Below, one piece after another: positions 19,063 through 29,171 of a stretch of DNA of 64,000 nt. The stretch is from DALYLB01 sp964468345 (GTDB lineage Bacteria > Acidobacteriota > Blastocatellia > RBC074): contig CAYXVZ010000016.1 in the NCBI GenBank assembly GCA_964468345.1, positions 29,290 to 93,289 of the forward strand, written 5' to 3'. The notes below the pieces were generated by a model. That model made no database searches, had not been told where the DNA came from, and saw only the letters and a list, made by a program, of their open reading frames with translations. The translations under genes and the position numbers were made by a program. Within the stretch, counting starts at the first letter, position 1. The number at the start of each line of letters is the position of its first letter.

Positions 19063-21492
19063 ATGGGAACCTTATTCCAGGATCTTCGCTATGGCGCGCG
19101 GCTGTTTTTTAAAAGTCCGGGCTTCACGTTCGTCGCCGTCATCATGCTAGCCCTCGGCATCGGCGCGAACACGGCGATGTTCAGCGTGGTCAACGGCGTG
19201 CTGCTCAAACCCTTGCCATATGCGAATCCGGAACAACTGATTCGCCTGTTTGAAAGCAGCGCGTCGCAGCCGCGCTTTCCGATGGCACAGGGAAATTTTC
19301 AGGACTATCGCGCGCAGAACACGACGCTATCGGGACTGGCGCTCTACACGCGGCAGGACGTGGAATTATCGCAGGAGGAAAAGCCGGAGCGGCTGGCGGC
19401 GCTGGGCGTGAGCGCGGGCTATTTCGAACTGCTCGGCGTGCAGCCCTTTCTCGGCCGCGAATTTCGCCGCGAAGATGAATTGCCGAACAGCAACCCCGCC
19501 GTCATACTCAGCCACGCGCTCTGGCAACGGCGATTCAACAGCGACGCGGGCATCGTTGGAAAGTCTGTGAAGCTCTCCGGCCGCTTGTTTTCCGTCGTCG
19601 GCGTGATGCCGCCGGGCGTGCAGCATGTCGGCGGCGATTATCGATCGATGCCGCACGGTGAAACGGTGGATGTCTGGGGACCGCTTGAAATGCCTCCGCA
19701 GGCCGGGCGCGGATCGCATTTCTGCAATGCCATCGGCAGGCTCAAGCCCGGCGTCACGGTCGCGCAGGCCGCGGCGGATTTGAACGCGATCGCCGCGCGC
19801 CTGGAACAGCAATATCCCAACACGAATGAAGGCTGGCGCATTGCGATCAAGCCGCTGCATGAAGAGATCGTCGGGCAGTCGCGAACGATGCTGCTGGTAT
19901 TGCTCGGCGCGGTCTTTTTCGTCCTGCTGATCGCTTGCGTGAATGTCGCCAATCTTTTATTGGCCCGGGCGGCGGCGCGCGAAGGCGAAATTGCCATTCG
20001 CGCAGCGGTCGGCGCGGGCCGCTGGCGAATCATTCGGCAACTGCTGACCGAAAGCCTGCTGCTGGCCGTCATCAGCAGCGCCGCGGGAATCCTGCTCGCG
20101 CAATGGGCCATCGATGCGCTCGGCACCCTCGGCCCCGATCAATTGCCGCGCCTGCAGGCGGTGACGATCGACGGGCGGATTCTGCTTTTCACGCTCGGGC
20201 TGACCATGCTGACCGCCCTGCTTTTCGGGCTCGCACCCGCTATACAAGCCGGCAAAATCAATCTCAACGAAATGATCAAGGAAGGCAGCCGCGGCACAGC
20301 CGGAATGCGGCAACGACGATTGCGGGACGGATTGGTCGTCCTCGAAGTCGCGCTCGCGCTGGTACTGCTCGCCGGCGCGGGATTGCTGATTCGCAGTTTC
20401 TGGAAGTTGCAGCAGGTCGATGCCGGCTTCCAGCCCGAACGCGTGCTGACCGCAAGCCTGTCGCTGCCTCGCGCCCGTTACGAAGATGCGGCAAAGACGG
20501 TCACGTTTGAGCAACAACTGCTCGATCGCATTGCCGCGCTTCCCGGCGTGGAATCGGCTGGACTGACATCGGATCTTCCCTGGACCGGCTATGACGAAAA
20601 CGCCGGCTTCATGATCGAAGGCAAGACCTTCCCGCCGAATGACGGGCCGGGCGGGCGATATCATTTCGTATCCGCAGACTATTTCCGAACCGTCGGCGTG
20701 CCGCTGCTGGCCGGCCGATTTTTCAACGCGAACGATGATTTGAAATCTCCGAATGTGGTCTTGATCAATCAAGCCATGGCCAGTTTGTATTGGCCCGGAG
20801 AAGACGCCACCGGCAAACGCTTCACCTTCAATACACAGCCCAAGGATAAAGACTGGTTCACCATCGTGGGCGTGGTGGGAGATGTAAAAGACTTTCCGGA
20901 CTCGGCCGCGGCCGTGCCCGCGTTTTACTGGCCAACGTCACAACAGGCGCCGCGCGATCTGATTCTGGCCGTGCGGACTCGCGGCGAGCCGATGCAATTG
21001 TTGGAACGCGTGCGCAACGAAGTGCGCCTGCTCGATCCGGATCTGCCGCTGGCCGAGGCGATGCCGCTGGCCGCGATTGCGTCCCGCGCAACCGCGCGGC
21101 AACGATTCACGCTCTGGCTGGTCGGCTGTTTCGCCGGCACGGCGCTGCTGCTGGCCGCGATCGGAATTTATAGCGTAGTGTCCTATCTCGTGACACAGAG
21201 AACGAATGAAATCGGCATCCGCATGGCCCTGGGCGCGCAAGGTGGCGATGTATTGAAACTCATTCTCGTACAGGGCCTGCGCCTGGTGGGAATCGGCATC
21301 GTGATCGGCCTCGTGGCGGCCGTCGCCGCAACCCGCCTCATGACGGGAATGCTCTATCAGGTCAGTGCCACCGATCCCGTTATTCTTTCGATTATTGCGC
21401 TCCTGCTTTTCGTTATTGCACTTCTTGCATGTCTCTTGCCGGCTCGCAGAGCGTCGCGGCTGGATCCGCTGGTCGGGCTTCGCTGCGATTAA
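19063..21492 (+). CDS. ADOP/MacB-type ABC transporter permease 1
   Basis: 809 residues in the duplicated FtsX layout: N-terminal DLRYGARLFFKSPGF signature and first helix, a MacB periplasmic domain (about 50-240), an FtsX core with three helices (about 275-400), a linker, a second periplasmic domain (about 435-640), and a second FtsX core (about 690-800) containing NEIGIRMALGAQGGDVLKL and ending PARRASRLDPL. ADOP (acidobacterial duplicated orphan permease) proteins lack an adjacent ATPase, and none is seen here. By analogy with MacB they take part in ATP-driven export or envelope signalling. The ATG is preceded by GAAAGGGAAAG. Confidence 0.93.
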   Translation: MGTLFQDLRYGARLFFKSPGFTFVAVIMLALGIGANTAMFSVVNGVLLKPLPYANPEQLIRLFESSASQPRFPMAQGNFQDYRAQNTTLSGLALYTRQDVELSQEEKPERLAALGVSAGYFELLGVQPFLGREFRREDELPNSNPAVILSHALWQRRFNSDAGIVGKSVKLSGRLFSVVGVMPPGVQHVGGDYRSMPHGETVDVWGPLEMPPQAGRGSHFCNAIGRLKPGVTVAQAAADLNAIAARLEQQYPNTNEGWRIAIKPLHEEIVGQSRTMLLVLLGAVFFVLLIACVNVANLLLARAAAREGEIAIRAAVGAGRWRIIRQLLTESLLLAVISSAAGILLAQWAIDALGTLGPDQLPRLQAVTIDGRILLFTLGLTMLTALLFGLAPAIQAGKINLNEMIKEGSRGTAGMRQRRLRDGLVVLEVALALVLLAGAGLLIRSFWKLQQVDAGFQPERVLTASLSLPRARYEDAAKTVTFEQQLLDRIAALPGVESAGLTSDLPWTGYDENAGFMIEGKTFPPNDGPGGRYHFVSADYFRTVGVPLLAGRFFNANDDLKSPNVVLINQAMASLYWPGEDATGKRFTFNTQPKDKDWFTIVGVVGDVKDFPDSAAAVPAFYWPTSQQAPRDLILAVRTRGEPMQLLERVRNEVRLLDPDLPLAEAMPLAAIASRATARQRFTLWLVGCFAGTALLLAAIGIYSVVSYLVTQRTNEIGIRMALGAQGGDVLKLILVQGLRLVGIGIVIGLVAAVAATRLMTGMLYQVSATDPVILSIIALLLFVIALLACLLPARRASRLDPLVGLRCD

Positions 21493-21997
21493 ACCAGCAG
21501 CATGCACATGCTGAAGAAGCAGTTGCCATAAAAATGGAGGGGAGAAGGAGGGATGATTCAACTCGAAATCAAGTCTCTCCCTCTCCCCTCTTCCTTTCTG
21601 GCATTTTTCGAGGATGAAAGATTATTGTTCTTCCCGCACTCGCTTTTTCATGCCCCATTTTCCCGAGCCGTATAATCCGCCGGAACTTCAAAAAGCATGC
21701 GGGCGGGTTCGCTGCGATTGATATTCGTCAGGCGATAGGTGTTTTCCCCTGACGTGGATCGATTTTTTTCGCGAGCGCGTAGACCTGCAATTCGGGGAAT
21801 ACCACTGCTCTGAAATAATGGTCAATGATTGTTCATTTTCAATGGCAACTGCAGCCGTCATGTGTACTTCAGCCGAGAGGACCAAAAATCTCCAAAATTT
21901 TTTCGATTTTTCTTGGGAGATGTAAATTTCTGCGTCTCATCATCGACCTGTTTTTTTTTGAAAGAAACCGCTGCCCGCTCTTGTCTAAAGGAATAGT
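21493..21997. other. Intergenic region with two hairpins, no gene seen
   Basis: A perfect stem CAGCATG-CA-CATGCTG at 21498-21513 lies six bases past the permease stop without a T-run. An imperfect stem of GGAGGGGAGAAGGAGGG against TCTCCCTCTCCCCTC spans about 21535-21592. The rest is AT-richer than its surroundings and holds the promoter of the sigma-factor operon, which I cannot place with confidence. No credible coding sequence. Confidence 0.6.
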
Positions 21998-22624
21998 GTG
22001 AATCAAGTCGGCACTTCCAAATCATTCATGCGGACTGACACGCGTGCGGAAGATTCTCTGACCGATGAAGAGCTGGTCAGGCTCGTCATCGCTGGCCAGC
22101 GGGAAGTGTACGTCCACTTGTATGAGCGGTATCGGCTGCGCATCTATCGTCTGGCGTGGGGAATGACCGGGCAGCGAGAGGCCGCAGAGGACCTGACGCA
22201 GGAAGTGTTTCTGCGAGCGTATCAGATGCTGGGACGATTTCGCGGCGAGGCGAGTTTTGGCACCTGGTTTTATCGCCTCGCCACCAACTGTTGTTTGAAC
22301 ATGCGTGAGCGGGAGCAGAAACAGCGGGCCGAGGGCATGGAAGAAGCCGATTTGATCCGGACTGCCGACAGCCAGCGCATTTTGGAAGTCGACACGGCGG
22401 AATACGAAGTCTGGCAACAACAGCTGCAAGGCATTGTTCACAAGGCCCTGCTCAGTCTCAAGCCGGAGTTACGCATGGTCGTGATCCTTCGCAGCCTGGA
22501 GGGTCTGAGTTACGACGAGATCGCCGTGCGGATGAATTGTTCGAGCGGCACGGTCGGCACCTGGCTCCACCGCGCGCATAAATTACTGGCCCAGAAACTG
22601 GCCGGATTGAGGGAAGCAAAATGA
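21998..22624 (+). CDS. ECF-type RNA polymerase sigma factor
   Basis: 208 residues with sigma70 region 2 (about 35-105: LYERYRLRIYRLAWGMTG, AEDLTQEVFLRAYQ, SFGTWFYRLATNCCL) and region 4 (about 150-205: KPELRMVVILRSLEGLSYDEIA, then a helix-turn-helix ending GTVGTWLHRAHKLL). Regions 1 and 3 are absent, which defines an ECF factor. Start chosen at GTG 21998, with AAAGGAA upstream; an ATG at 22028 is an alternative. Its stop overlaps the next gene's start (ATGA), so the two are translationally coupled, the standard arrangement for a sigma factor and its anti-sigma factor. Confidence 0.92.
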   Translation: MNQVGTSKSFMRTDTRAEDSLTDEELVRLVIAGQREVYVHLYERYRLRIYRLAWGMTGQREAAEDLTQEVFLRAYQMLGRFRGEASFGTWFYRLATNCCLNMREREQKQRAEGMEEADLIRTADSQRILEVDTAEYEVWQQQLQGIVHKALLSLKPELRMVVILRSLEGLSYDEIAVRMNCSSGTVGTWLHRAHKLLAQKLAGLREAK

Positions 22625-24786
22625 TCGAGCGCCTGTCCGACATCAAGATGATCAGGGCGTGGCGCTGTCGATGGCGCTACCGGCAGAGAGTCTGGTTGTA
22701 TGTGGACAATCAACTCAGCACCTCAGCGCGCATTGAAGTGAAAACGCACCTGGCCGGCTGCGCGGAGTGCCGCGCTGAATACGACGCCCTGTGCTTCGCG
22801 GTGGAGCGCATTACCGGCCTGCGCCTGCCCACGGAAGCGCCGCAGGCCACGGCGTTGTGGGCGAACACCGGCGCTGCCCCCTCTCGGGGACTGTGGGATG
22901 CATCCAGGTTTCGATGGCCCGTGGCCGCGGCCGCATGCCTGTTCCTGATCGCGGGCCTCGTGTTCTGGAAGCTTCGACGCCCGGCGATGGAATCGATCGA
23001 TGTTACGCGACTGACCGGATCCCCTGTTGTCGATGCCGAAACGATCACGTATGCCGGTCGAATTGCAGCCGGGCAATGGCTGGAAACGAATGCAACCTCG
23101 CGCGCTCTGCTGCACGTGGGCGCGATCGGCCAGGTTGAAGTCGATCCGAATTCCCTTGTGCAGTTCGTCAAGCGCGACGAGCACCAATATCGCCTTGCGC
23201 TCGCTCGCGGGCGGCTTTATGCCAGCATCGTCGCGCCGCCGCGAACGTTTCAGGTCGAGACGCCTTCCGCAGTCGCCATCGATCTCGGCTGCGCTTACAC
23301 GCTCGAAGTGGATGAAGCCGGCGGGAGCCTGCTGCGTGTCACGTCAGGCTGGGTGGCGCTGGCACATGCGGGGCGCGAATCGCTGGTCCCGGCCGGCGCC
23401 GTCTGCCGTACGGAAGCCGACGGGAGGCTCGGCACCCCTTATTTTGAAGACGCTTCGGAAAAATTTCTCCAGGCGCTGGCACGGTTCGATTTCAGGGAGG
23501 ACAAATCCGGGGCACTGGCAGTCGTCCTCAACGAAGCCCGCGCGCGGGATGCGCTCACGCTCTGGCAATTGCTGGCGCGGGTCGAGGGCCCGGCGCGGGA
23601 GCAAATCTATGAGCGGCTCAGCATGCTTGCCTCCGCCCCCGCAGGAAAGGCAGAGACATTGCGCCTCGAACCCGACGCGCTTGCCCGTTGGAAAGAAGCA
23701 ATTGAGTTTGCGGCTTTGGGAGTCGATCCGAAGAAAGTTCCCGTTGCGACCGGAAGGCTTCGACCGGTCGGGCCGATGATCGTTGCGCGCCACCTTCATA
23801 CGGCGACCGCGCTGCCGGACGGCAAAGTATTGATCGCGGGCGGAGGCGATAGTGAAAATTCGCTGAACACTGCGGAATTGTTCGATCCTGCAACGGGCAG
23901 ATTTCAAGCGATTCAGCCGATGACGAGTCCGCGCGCCGGCCACGAAGCGGTCCTGCTCAAGAACGGAAAGGTGCTGATCACGGGCGGCATCGACGGCTCG
24001 TCCCGGCCCGGCGCCACGGCGGAGTTGTACGACCCTGCCACGGAACGGTTCACACCCACGGGACGCATGCAGATCCCGCGCGAAGCGCACCGCGCAACGC
24101 GCCTCGGCGACGGCCGCGTTCTGATCACCGGCGGCCTGAGCACGGAATGGCCCAAACAACAACTGGCGGAGATCTATGATCCGACGAAGGGGACATTCAC
24201 TTCCGCGGGGATGATGAGCATATCGCGCGCGGATCATACGGCGACGCTCTTGCCCAACGGACTGGTCCTGTTATGCGCCGGGTCGACCGGCCCAAGAATC
24301 AACGACGACGTAACGGACACGGCGGAACTCTTCGATCCGGCAACGAACCGTTTTCGAGCGACGGGCCGGCTGGCTGTCCCCCGGCATAAACATTCAGCCG
24401 TCGCATTGCAGAACGGCAAAGTCCTTGTGCTCGGCGGAGCCGATACAAGATTGCGCGATTTTTATAACAGCGCAGAACTCTATGATCCGGCCACGGGCCG
24501 TTTCTCCGCCACGGGAAGTATGAGCGCCGCGCGCTACAAGTTTCGGGACGCTGCCGTCCTGTTGCCTGATGGCAAGGTCCTCGTCGCGGGCGGCGGCCCC
24601 CGTCTCGAAATTTTTGATCCGGCGAAGGAAATCTTTTCTCTCCTGCCGGATCGCGTAACACAGGCCTTGCGCTATTCGACCGCGACACGGCTCGGCGATG
24701 GAACGGTTCTGCTCGCCGGCGGCTATGGAATCGAAGGCCTGCCGAACGCGGGCGCATGGCTCTATTCATCCGCACCCGACAAATAG
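22621..24786 (+). CDS. Anti-sigma-like zinc-finger / FecR / Kelch-propeller membrane protein
   Basis: 721 residues. The cytoplasmic end carries an anti-sigma zinc-binding motif (His43, Cys47, Cys50 in THLAGCAECRAE). One membrane helix follows at about 100-117, then a periplasmic FecR-like beta domain (about 130-275, including LGCAYTLEVDEAGGSLLRVTSG in shorter motifs), a helical linker, and six Kelch-type repeats (about 395-720) with recurring LPDGKVLIAGG and AELYDPATGRF motifs forming a propeller. The likely role is to hold the coupled sigma factor until the external FecR/Kelch part senses a ligand. Regulation by proteolysis, as for classic anti-sigma factors, is inference. The complete fusion is unusual because sensor domains are normally separate proteins. 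Confidence 0.87.
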   Translation: MIERLSDIKMIRAWRCRWRYRQRVWLYVDNQLSTSARIEVKTHLAGCAECRAEYDALCFAVERITGLRLPTEAPQATALWANTGAAPSRGLWDASRFRWPVAAAACLFLIAGLVFWKLRRPAMESIDVTRLTGSPVVDAETITYAGRIAAGQWLETNATSRALLHVGAIGQVEVDPNSLVQFVKRDEHQYRLALARGRLYASIVAPPRTFQVETPSAVAIDLGCAYTLEVDEAGGSLLRVTSGWVALAHAGRESLVPAGAVCRTEADGRLGTPYFEDASEKFLQALARFDFREDKSGALAVVLNEARARDALTLWQLLARVEGPAREQIYERLSMLASAPAGKAETLRLEPDALARWKEAIEFAALGVDPKKVPVATGRLRPVGPMIVARHLHTATALPDGKVLIAGGGDSENSLNTAELFDPATGRFQAIQPMTSPRAGHEAVLLKNGKVLITGGIDGSSRPGATAELYDPATERFTPTGRMQIPREAHRATRLGDGRVLITGGLSTEWPKQQLAEIYDPTKGTFTSAGMMSISRADHTATLLPNGLVLLCAGSTGPRINDDVTDTAELFDPATNRFRATGRLAVPRHKHSAVALQNGKVLVLGGADTRLRDFYNSAELYDPATGRFSATGSMSAARYKFRDAAVLLPDGKVLVAGGGPRLEIFDPAKEIFSLLPDRVTQALRYSTATRLGDGTVLLAGGYGIEGLPNAGAWLYSSAPDK

Positions 24787-24822
24787 CCGGACATCAATTT
24801 CACCCCATTCGGAGGTACGTCT

Positions 24823-25365
24823 ATGAAGCTGATTTCGATTCTGTTGCTTATTGCATGGATATTCAGTCCCGCCTCCCAGGCCCCGACCGTGGCCGAAAAG
24901 AATGCGCCCGCCAGGATTACGATCGCGTCAAAAGAAGAGCCGGGCGAGCGGCTGGTCGTGAGCGGCGTGGTTCATGGCCCGGATGGAAAAACGCCGCTCC
25001 CCGATGCTTCCGTTTATGTCTATCACACCGACGTCAAAGGCTTGTACACATCGACGGGAAACGACAATCGGAATCCACGGCTGCGCGGCTATCTGCGAAC
25101 CGACGCGCAGGGGCGCTATGAATACAGCACGATCAAGCCCGGGCCCTATCCCGGCAACGGCCCGCCCGCGCATATTCACTACCACGTGAATGCGCCGGGA
25201 CATCAGGAACGCGTATTCGAAATCGTTTTCGAAGGCGACCCGAAGATCGATCAGAACATTCGAACCCGCGCTGCCCAGGCAGACAGCGCCTTTTCAATCC
25301 GTCCGCTGAAGCGCGATCCGCAGGGCGTCTGGCACTGCACCCAGGACGTCACGCTCAAAAAGTAA
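24823..25365 (+). CDS. Secreted intradiol dioxygenase-like protein
   Basis: 180 residues with a short hydrophobic N-terminus (about 3-19). The rest is the beta-sandwich of intradiol ring-cleavage dioxygenases: GVVHGPDGKTPLPDASVYVYHTD, a Tyr after it (Y75 in KGLY), Tyr109 in GPYPGNG, and His117/His119 in PPAHIHYH. These positions match the two Tyr and two His iron ligands of catechol/protocatechuate dioxygenases, so metal binding is expected. Export makes a classic catechol pathway unlikely; secreted relatives act on lignin-like or unknown aromatics. No aromatic-degradation genes adjoin it. A good GGAGG precedes the ATG. Confidence 0.86.
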   Translation: MKLISILLLIAWIFSPASQAPTVAEKNAPARITIASKEEPGERLVVSGVVHGPDGKTPLPDASVYVYHTDVKGLYTSTGNDNRNPRLRGYLRTDAQGRYEYSTIKPGPYPGNGPPAHIHYHVNAPGHQERVFEIVFEGDPKIDQNIRTRAAQADSAFSIRPLKRDPQGVWHCTQDVTLKK

Positions 25366-25403
25366 CCCATCGGTCTGTTTATGCCTGAAAGAAAAGAGTC
25401 TGC

Positions 25404-26288
25404 ATGAAAACAACATTGCTTTTTGTTGTCCTGCAACCGCTGTTGTTGCTGACCGGTTGTGAAGCCGAAGGATCGCGAACGGCGACAGACCCGGCCGCCG
25501 CACAGGGCCAGCCTGCAGCGGGCAGTCTCGAAGTCACCTACCTCGCCAATGAAGGTTTTATGATCGCGGGAGGCGGCAGAAAGGTATTGATCGACGCGGT
25601 CTTCCGTGATGGCGTACGGGGGTATGCGGTCCTGTCGCAGGTGACGCGGGAACGGATCGAACAGGCACGGGACGCTTTCGCAGATGTGGACGCGCTATTC
25701 GCCACGCATTTTCATGACGATCATTTCGATCCCGACGCAGTGAGCTCGCATCTTGCGCACAACCCGCACGCCTTTTTCTTTTCGACCAATCAGGCATTGG
25801 ACAAACTGCGCGCAAACAACCGCTACGACGCACTGAGAAACCGAATTGTGACGACTTTGCCGAAGGAGGGAGAACGTTTCCATACAGGCCATCGCAGCCT
25901 CTATGTGCAGTTGCTCAACATTCATCATGGCCGCAAACGGCCCATCGAAAACCTGGGGGTTCTGATTGAGATCGCGGGAAAACGGATCTTGCACATTGGC
26001 GATTCGGAAGCGGAAGCCGCTGTCTTTCAAAAATATGACATGACGCGGGATCGAGTCGATATCGCCTTTCTGCCGTACTGGTATTTCTTCGAAGAGGATA
26101 AGAAAGACGCCGTGAGGAAATACATACAACCCCGGCACATCGTACTGATGCACCTCCCGCCGGATATCGATGGTTACGGCGGCGCCGGCAAACACGGCGG
26201 TTGGCAGCAAGTGTGGGCGAAGATCAAAGCCGAGTTCCCCGGCGCCGTTGTCTTTGCGAAGGAAATGGAAGCAAGAAAATTTGATTGA
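25404..26288 (+). CDS. MBL-fold metallo-hydrolase lipoprotein (UlaG-like)
   Basis: 294 residues. Lipobox LLTGC puts the lipidated Cys at 19, so the enzyme should be membrane-anchored outside the cytoplasm. The metallo-beta-lactamase signature HFHDDHFD is at 102-109, with later metal ligands in LLNIHHGR, HIGDSEAEA and LMHLPPD. The overall pattern resembles the UlaG/lactonase or beta-lactamase_2 group. It lies 38 bases after the dioxygenase-like gene in the same direction and may share its transcript. Substrate unknown. Confidence 0.88.
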   Translation: MKTTLLFVVLQPLLLLTGCEAEGSRTATDPAAAQGQPAAGSLEVTYLANEGFMIAGGGRKVLIDAVFRDGVRGYAVLSQVTRERIEQARDAFADVDALFATHFHDDHFDPDAVSSHLAHNPHAFFFSTNQALDKLRANNRYDALRNRIVTTLPKEGERFHTGHRSLYVQLLNIHHGRKRPIENLGVLIEIAGKRILHIGDSEAEAAVFQKYDMTRDRVDIAFLPYWYFFEEDKKDAVRKYIQPRHIVLMHLPPDIDGYGGAGKHGGWQQVWAKIKAEFPGAVVFAKEMEARKFD

Positions 26289-26736
26289 ACGTCATTCGGC
26301 CTGAATCGGTCTGGTCAGGATTTTCCAAAGTCCCTGCGCCCCGGCTTTGCAGAAGGTAGCTATTCGATACGACGGATCCACGGCCGATCTGCAATGGATT
26401 CATTGAGCCCTCGATTCTTCAAACCCTTGTGGGGAAATTTCGCTCGGCATGCAGATCTCTTTGAAAAACGCTGAATAAAAAACCTCGGTTCCATGCCACA
26501 AAAAACTTAGCCTCTCGTGAAACTCTCACGCGTTCGAGATCACTGACTCTTTCACCGATCTTTATGAAGACTGCTCCGCGATCTTGATTTTTTCTTCGTG
26601 CCAACGAAATTTCATTTCGCGTGTCTATTTTCATGACCACATAGCAGGGACTGCCCGGCGTTGGAAATGCGAGATAGCCGTATCTCCCTGCAATAAACAA
26701 GATTCATTCTTTCGATCCAAAAAACTGGAGGGTGCA
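26289..26736. other. Intergenic region without a recognisable gene
   Basis: 448 bases with lower GC than the flanks and none of the long inverted repeats found elsewhere in the window. The only notable structure is the short palindrome at 26671-26686 before the permease start. I see no coding sequence in either strand. Confidence 0.6.
26671..26686. promoter_or_regulatory. Short palindrome upstream of ADOP permease 2
   Basis: GAGATA-GCCG-TATCTC, a perfect 6-bp dyad 50 bases before the ATG. Its position fits an operator, but it is short and no second copy was found. Confidence 0.3.
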
Positions 26737-29151
26737 ATGCTCCATGACCTGCGGTACGGGATGCGGATGCTGCTCAAGGACAAGGGCTTCACGATCGTCG
26801 CCGTGCTGACGCTCGCATTGGGAATTGGCGTGAACACGGCGATGTTCAGCGTTCTGAATACCTATCTGTTTCGCGCACTTCCCTATCCAGATTCGGATCG
26901 TCTCGTGCGGATTTATAGAACATCGATACACTCCCAGACCTGGCCACATTCGCCGGGAAATTTTTTCGCGCAACGCGAAAAGAACGACGTCTTCGAACAG
27001 ATGGCGGCCTACAATATCATCTCCACGAATCTAGCGGAGCCTGGCGCACCGGCCGAGCGATTACGCGGCATCGCGGCGACGGCCGATTTTTTCCCGGCGC
27101 TGGGTGGGCGCCCCGCGCTCGGACGCGTATTCACACCCGAGGAGCATGAGGAAGGCGCGGATCGGGTCGTCGTGCTGAGCGATCGATTCTGGATGAACCG
27201 CTTCGGCGGCGATCCGGGCGTCATCGGGCGCACGTTGCGAATGGATGGGAAAGAAGTGAAAGTCATTGGCGTGATGCCGCCCGGTTTTGACCATCCGATG
27301 TTGTGGGGTACGGTCGATGTCTGGCGTCCGCTGGCGTTCACCCCCGAAGGACGAACGAGCCGCGACAACAACTATCTGCGCGCGTTCGCGCGACTCAAGC
27401 CCGGCGTGACGCTGGGGCATGCCGATCAGGCAATGAAGGCCCTGGCGGCCAATATCACGCGGGAGACATCGTCGAATCAGAATGAAAGCCTGCGCCTGGA
27501 GCCTTTGTATCGATCCATGTCGGACGAGATCAGCCGGAAGGTCATGTGGTTCACCTTCGGACTGGCCGGCATGGTAATGCTGATCGGCTGCGCGAACCTC
27601 GCCAATCTGCAGCTCGCGCGCACGGCATCGCGCTCTCGGGAATTCGCGGTCCGGGCCGCGCTCGGCGCCGGAAGAGTTCGACTGCTTCGGCAATCACTGG
27701 TCGAATCTCTCCTTCTGTCATCGATTGGCGGGCTCTTGAGTCTCCTGCTTGCGGAATGGGGCGTCGGGTTCATCAGCCAGCGCTTATTTATCGATTTGCC
27801 GGGTGCCGCCGTGGCGATTGATTGGAGCGTTTTCGGGTTCACCCTATTGGCCTCGATTGCAACCGGATTGATATTCGGCCTGGTCCCCGCATGGCTGGTG
27901 TCGCGGACGGATGTCAATCACGTCCTGCGAGAAAGCGTGCGCGGATCGAGCGCGGGTCGGTCGCATCAACGTTTTCGCAACGCGTTGATCGTCGGCGAAG
28001 TGGCGTTCGCGCTCGTTCTGCTGGCAGGCGCCGGGCTTTTCCTGCGGGGCCTGCACCGCTTTGCCAATCTCGATCCGGGATGGCGCGTGGACGGTCTGGT
28101 AACAGCCCAGATAAGCCTGCAGGGTGACAGTTATGCTACGGACACGCAGCGACGAGATTTCTTCCACCGCCTGGAGGACCGCCTCGCGGCCCTGCCCGGA
28201 GTTCAGTCGGTCGCCCTCTCCAATTCACAGGCGGTCTATGGATTTAACAGCAGCAGCAGTTTTATGGTGGATGGACAGCCGGAACCCGCGCCGGGACAGC
28301 ATCCGGAGATCTTCCGGGAAGCGGTCAGCTTGAATTATTTCGATGCTCTGGGAATTCGGCTCCTGGCAGGCCGCACGTTCAGCCCGGCCGATGTGGATAG
28401 CTCTGCCAGATTCGTAATTATCAATCAGGCCACAGCGCAGCGGTTCTGGCCCAACGAAAATCCGATCGGCAAACGCATCGGAGGCACCGATCAGAACGAC
28501 CGGAACTGGCGGGAAATCATCGGCGTGGTAAGCGATCTGAGCTTTCCGGCCATTCTTGGCGAACCATATACGCGGTATCAGTCATTTGAGCCATTGGCCC
28601 GGAATGCCCCGCGATTTGTGAATATCTCGCTTCGAACGTCATCGACATCGGAAGCTCTGACGAATGATTTGCGGCGCACCGTTACCCAGATCGATCCCAC
28701 CCTGCCCGTTCATCGGATTCAGAGCGCGCGCCGCCTGATCGAGCAGGGACTCGGAAATATCTCGTTGCTGGGCGTTCTGCTCGGCGCGTTTGCGTCCCTC
28801 GGGCTCGCGCTGGCGGCAATCGGAATTTACGGCGTAATTTCCTATACGGTCGTGCAACGCACCGGCGAAATCGGCATTCGCCTGGCCCTCGGCGCGCAAA
28901 GGCACGATGTACTCGGTTTGATTCTGAGCAAAGGAGCCGGCCTTATTTTCGTGGGCGTCATGCTTGGCTTCGGCGGAGCGTATGCAGTCTCGCAGATGCT
29001 GCTCACAACGATCCCCACCTTACCCACGCGCGATCCCGCGGCATTGGCAATCATTACGCTCACGTTGTTCGCTGTGGCGCTGGCGGCCTGTTTTGTGCCG
29101 GCGCGGCGGGCCTCAAAGGTGGACCCGATAGTCGCGCTTCGCCATGAATGA
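26737..29151 (+). CDS. ADOP/MacB-type ABC transporter permease 2
   Basis: The frame is open from 26584, but the ATG at 26737 follows CTGGAGGG and yields the family N-terminus LHDLRYGMRMLLKDKGF; 804 residues. Architecture matches the permease at 19063: first helix, periplasmic MacB domain, FtsX core (about 275-400, with ANLANLQLARTASRSREFAVRAALG in shorter motifs), second periplasmic domain (about 430-640) and terminal FtsX core with GEIGIRLALGAQRHDVLGL ending PARRASKVDPIVALRHE. It is a divergent paralog of permease 1, not a recent copy. There is no ATPase or PadR gene beside it. It converges on the DtxR-type gene. Confidence 0.93.
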   Translation: MLHDLRYGMRMLLKDKGFTIVAVLTLALGIGVNTAMFSVLNTYLFRALPYPDSDRLVRIYRTSIHSQTWPHSPGNFFAQREKNDVFEQMAAYNIISTNLAEPGAPAERLRGIAATADFFPALGGRPALGRVFTPEEHEEGADRVVVLSDRFWMNRFGGDPGVIGRTLRMDGKEVKVIGVMPPGFDHPMLWGTVDVWRPLAFTPEGRTSRDNNYLRAFARLKPGVTLGHADQAMKALAANITRETSSNQNESLRLEPLYRSMSDEISRKVMWFTFGLAGMVMLIGCANLANLQLARTASRSREFAVRAALGAGRVRLLRQSLVESLLLSSIGGLLSLLLAEWGVGFISQRLFIDLPGAAVAIDWSVFGFTLLASIATGLIFGLVPAWLVSRTDVNHVLRESVRGSSAGRSHQRFRNALIVGEVAFALVLLAGAGLFLRGLHRFANLDPGWRVDGLVTAQISLQGDSYATDTQRRDFFHRLEDRLAALPGVQSVALSNSQAVYGFNSSSSFMVDGQPEPAPGQHPEIFREAVSLNYFDALGIRLLAGRTFSPADVDSSARFVIINQATAQRFWPNENPIGKRIGGTDQNDRNWREIIGVVSDLSFPAILGEPYTRYQSFEPLARNAPRFVNISLRTSSTSEALTNDLRRTVTQIDPTLPVHRIQSARRLIEQGLGNISLLGVLLGAFASLGLALAAIGIYGVISYTVVQRTGEIGIRLALGAQRHDVLGLILSKGAGLIFVGVMLGFGGAYAVSQMLLTTIPTLPTRDPAALAIITLTLFAVALAACFVPARRASKVDPIVALRHE

Positions 29152-29171
29152 ACATTTCGCAATAGAGCCCT

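Noticed and set aside
21966..21988. ECF-type autoregulatory promoter (GAAAC and GTCTAA)
   Set aside because: Spacing is about three bases too short, and the -10 box overlaps the ribosome-site region of the chosen start.
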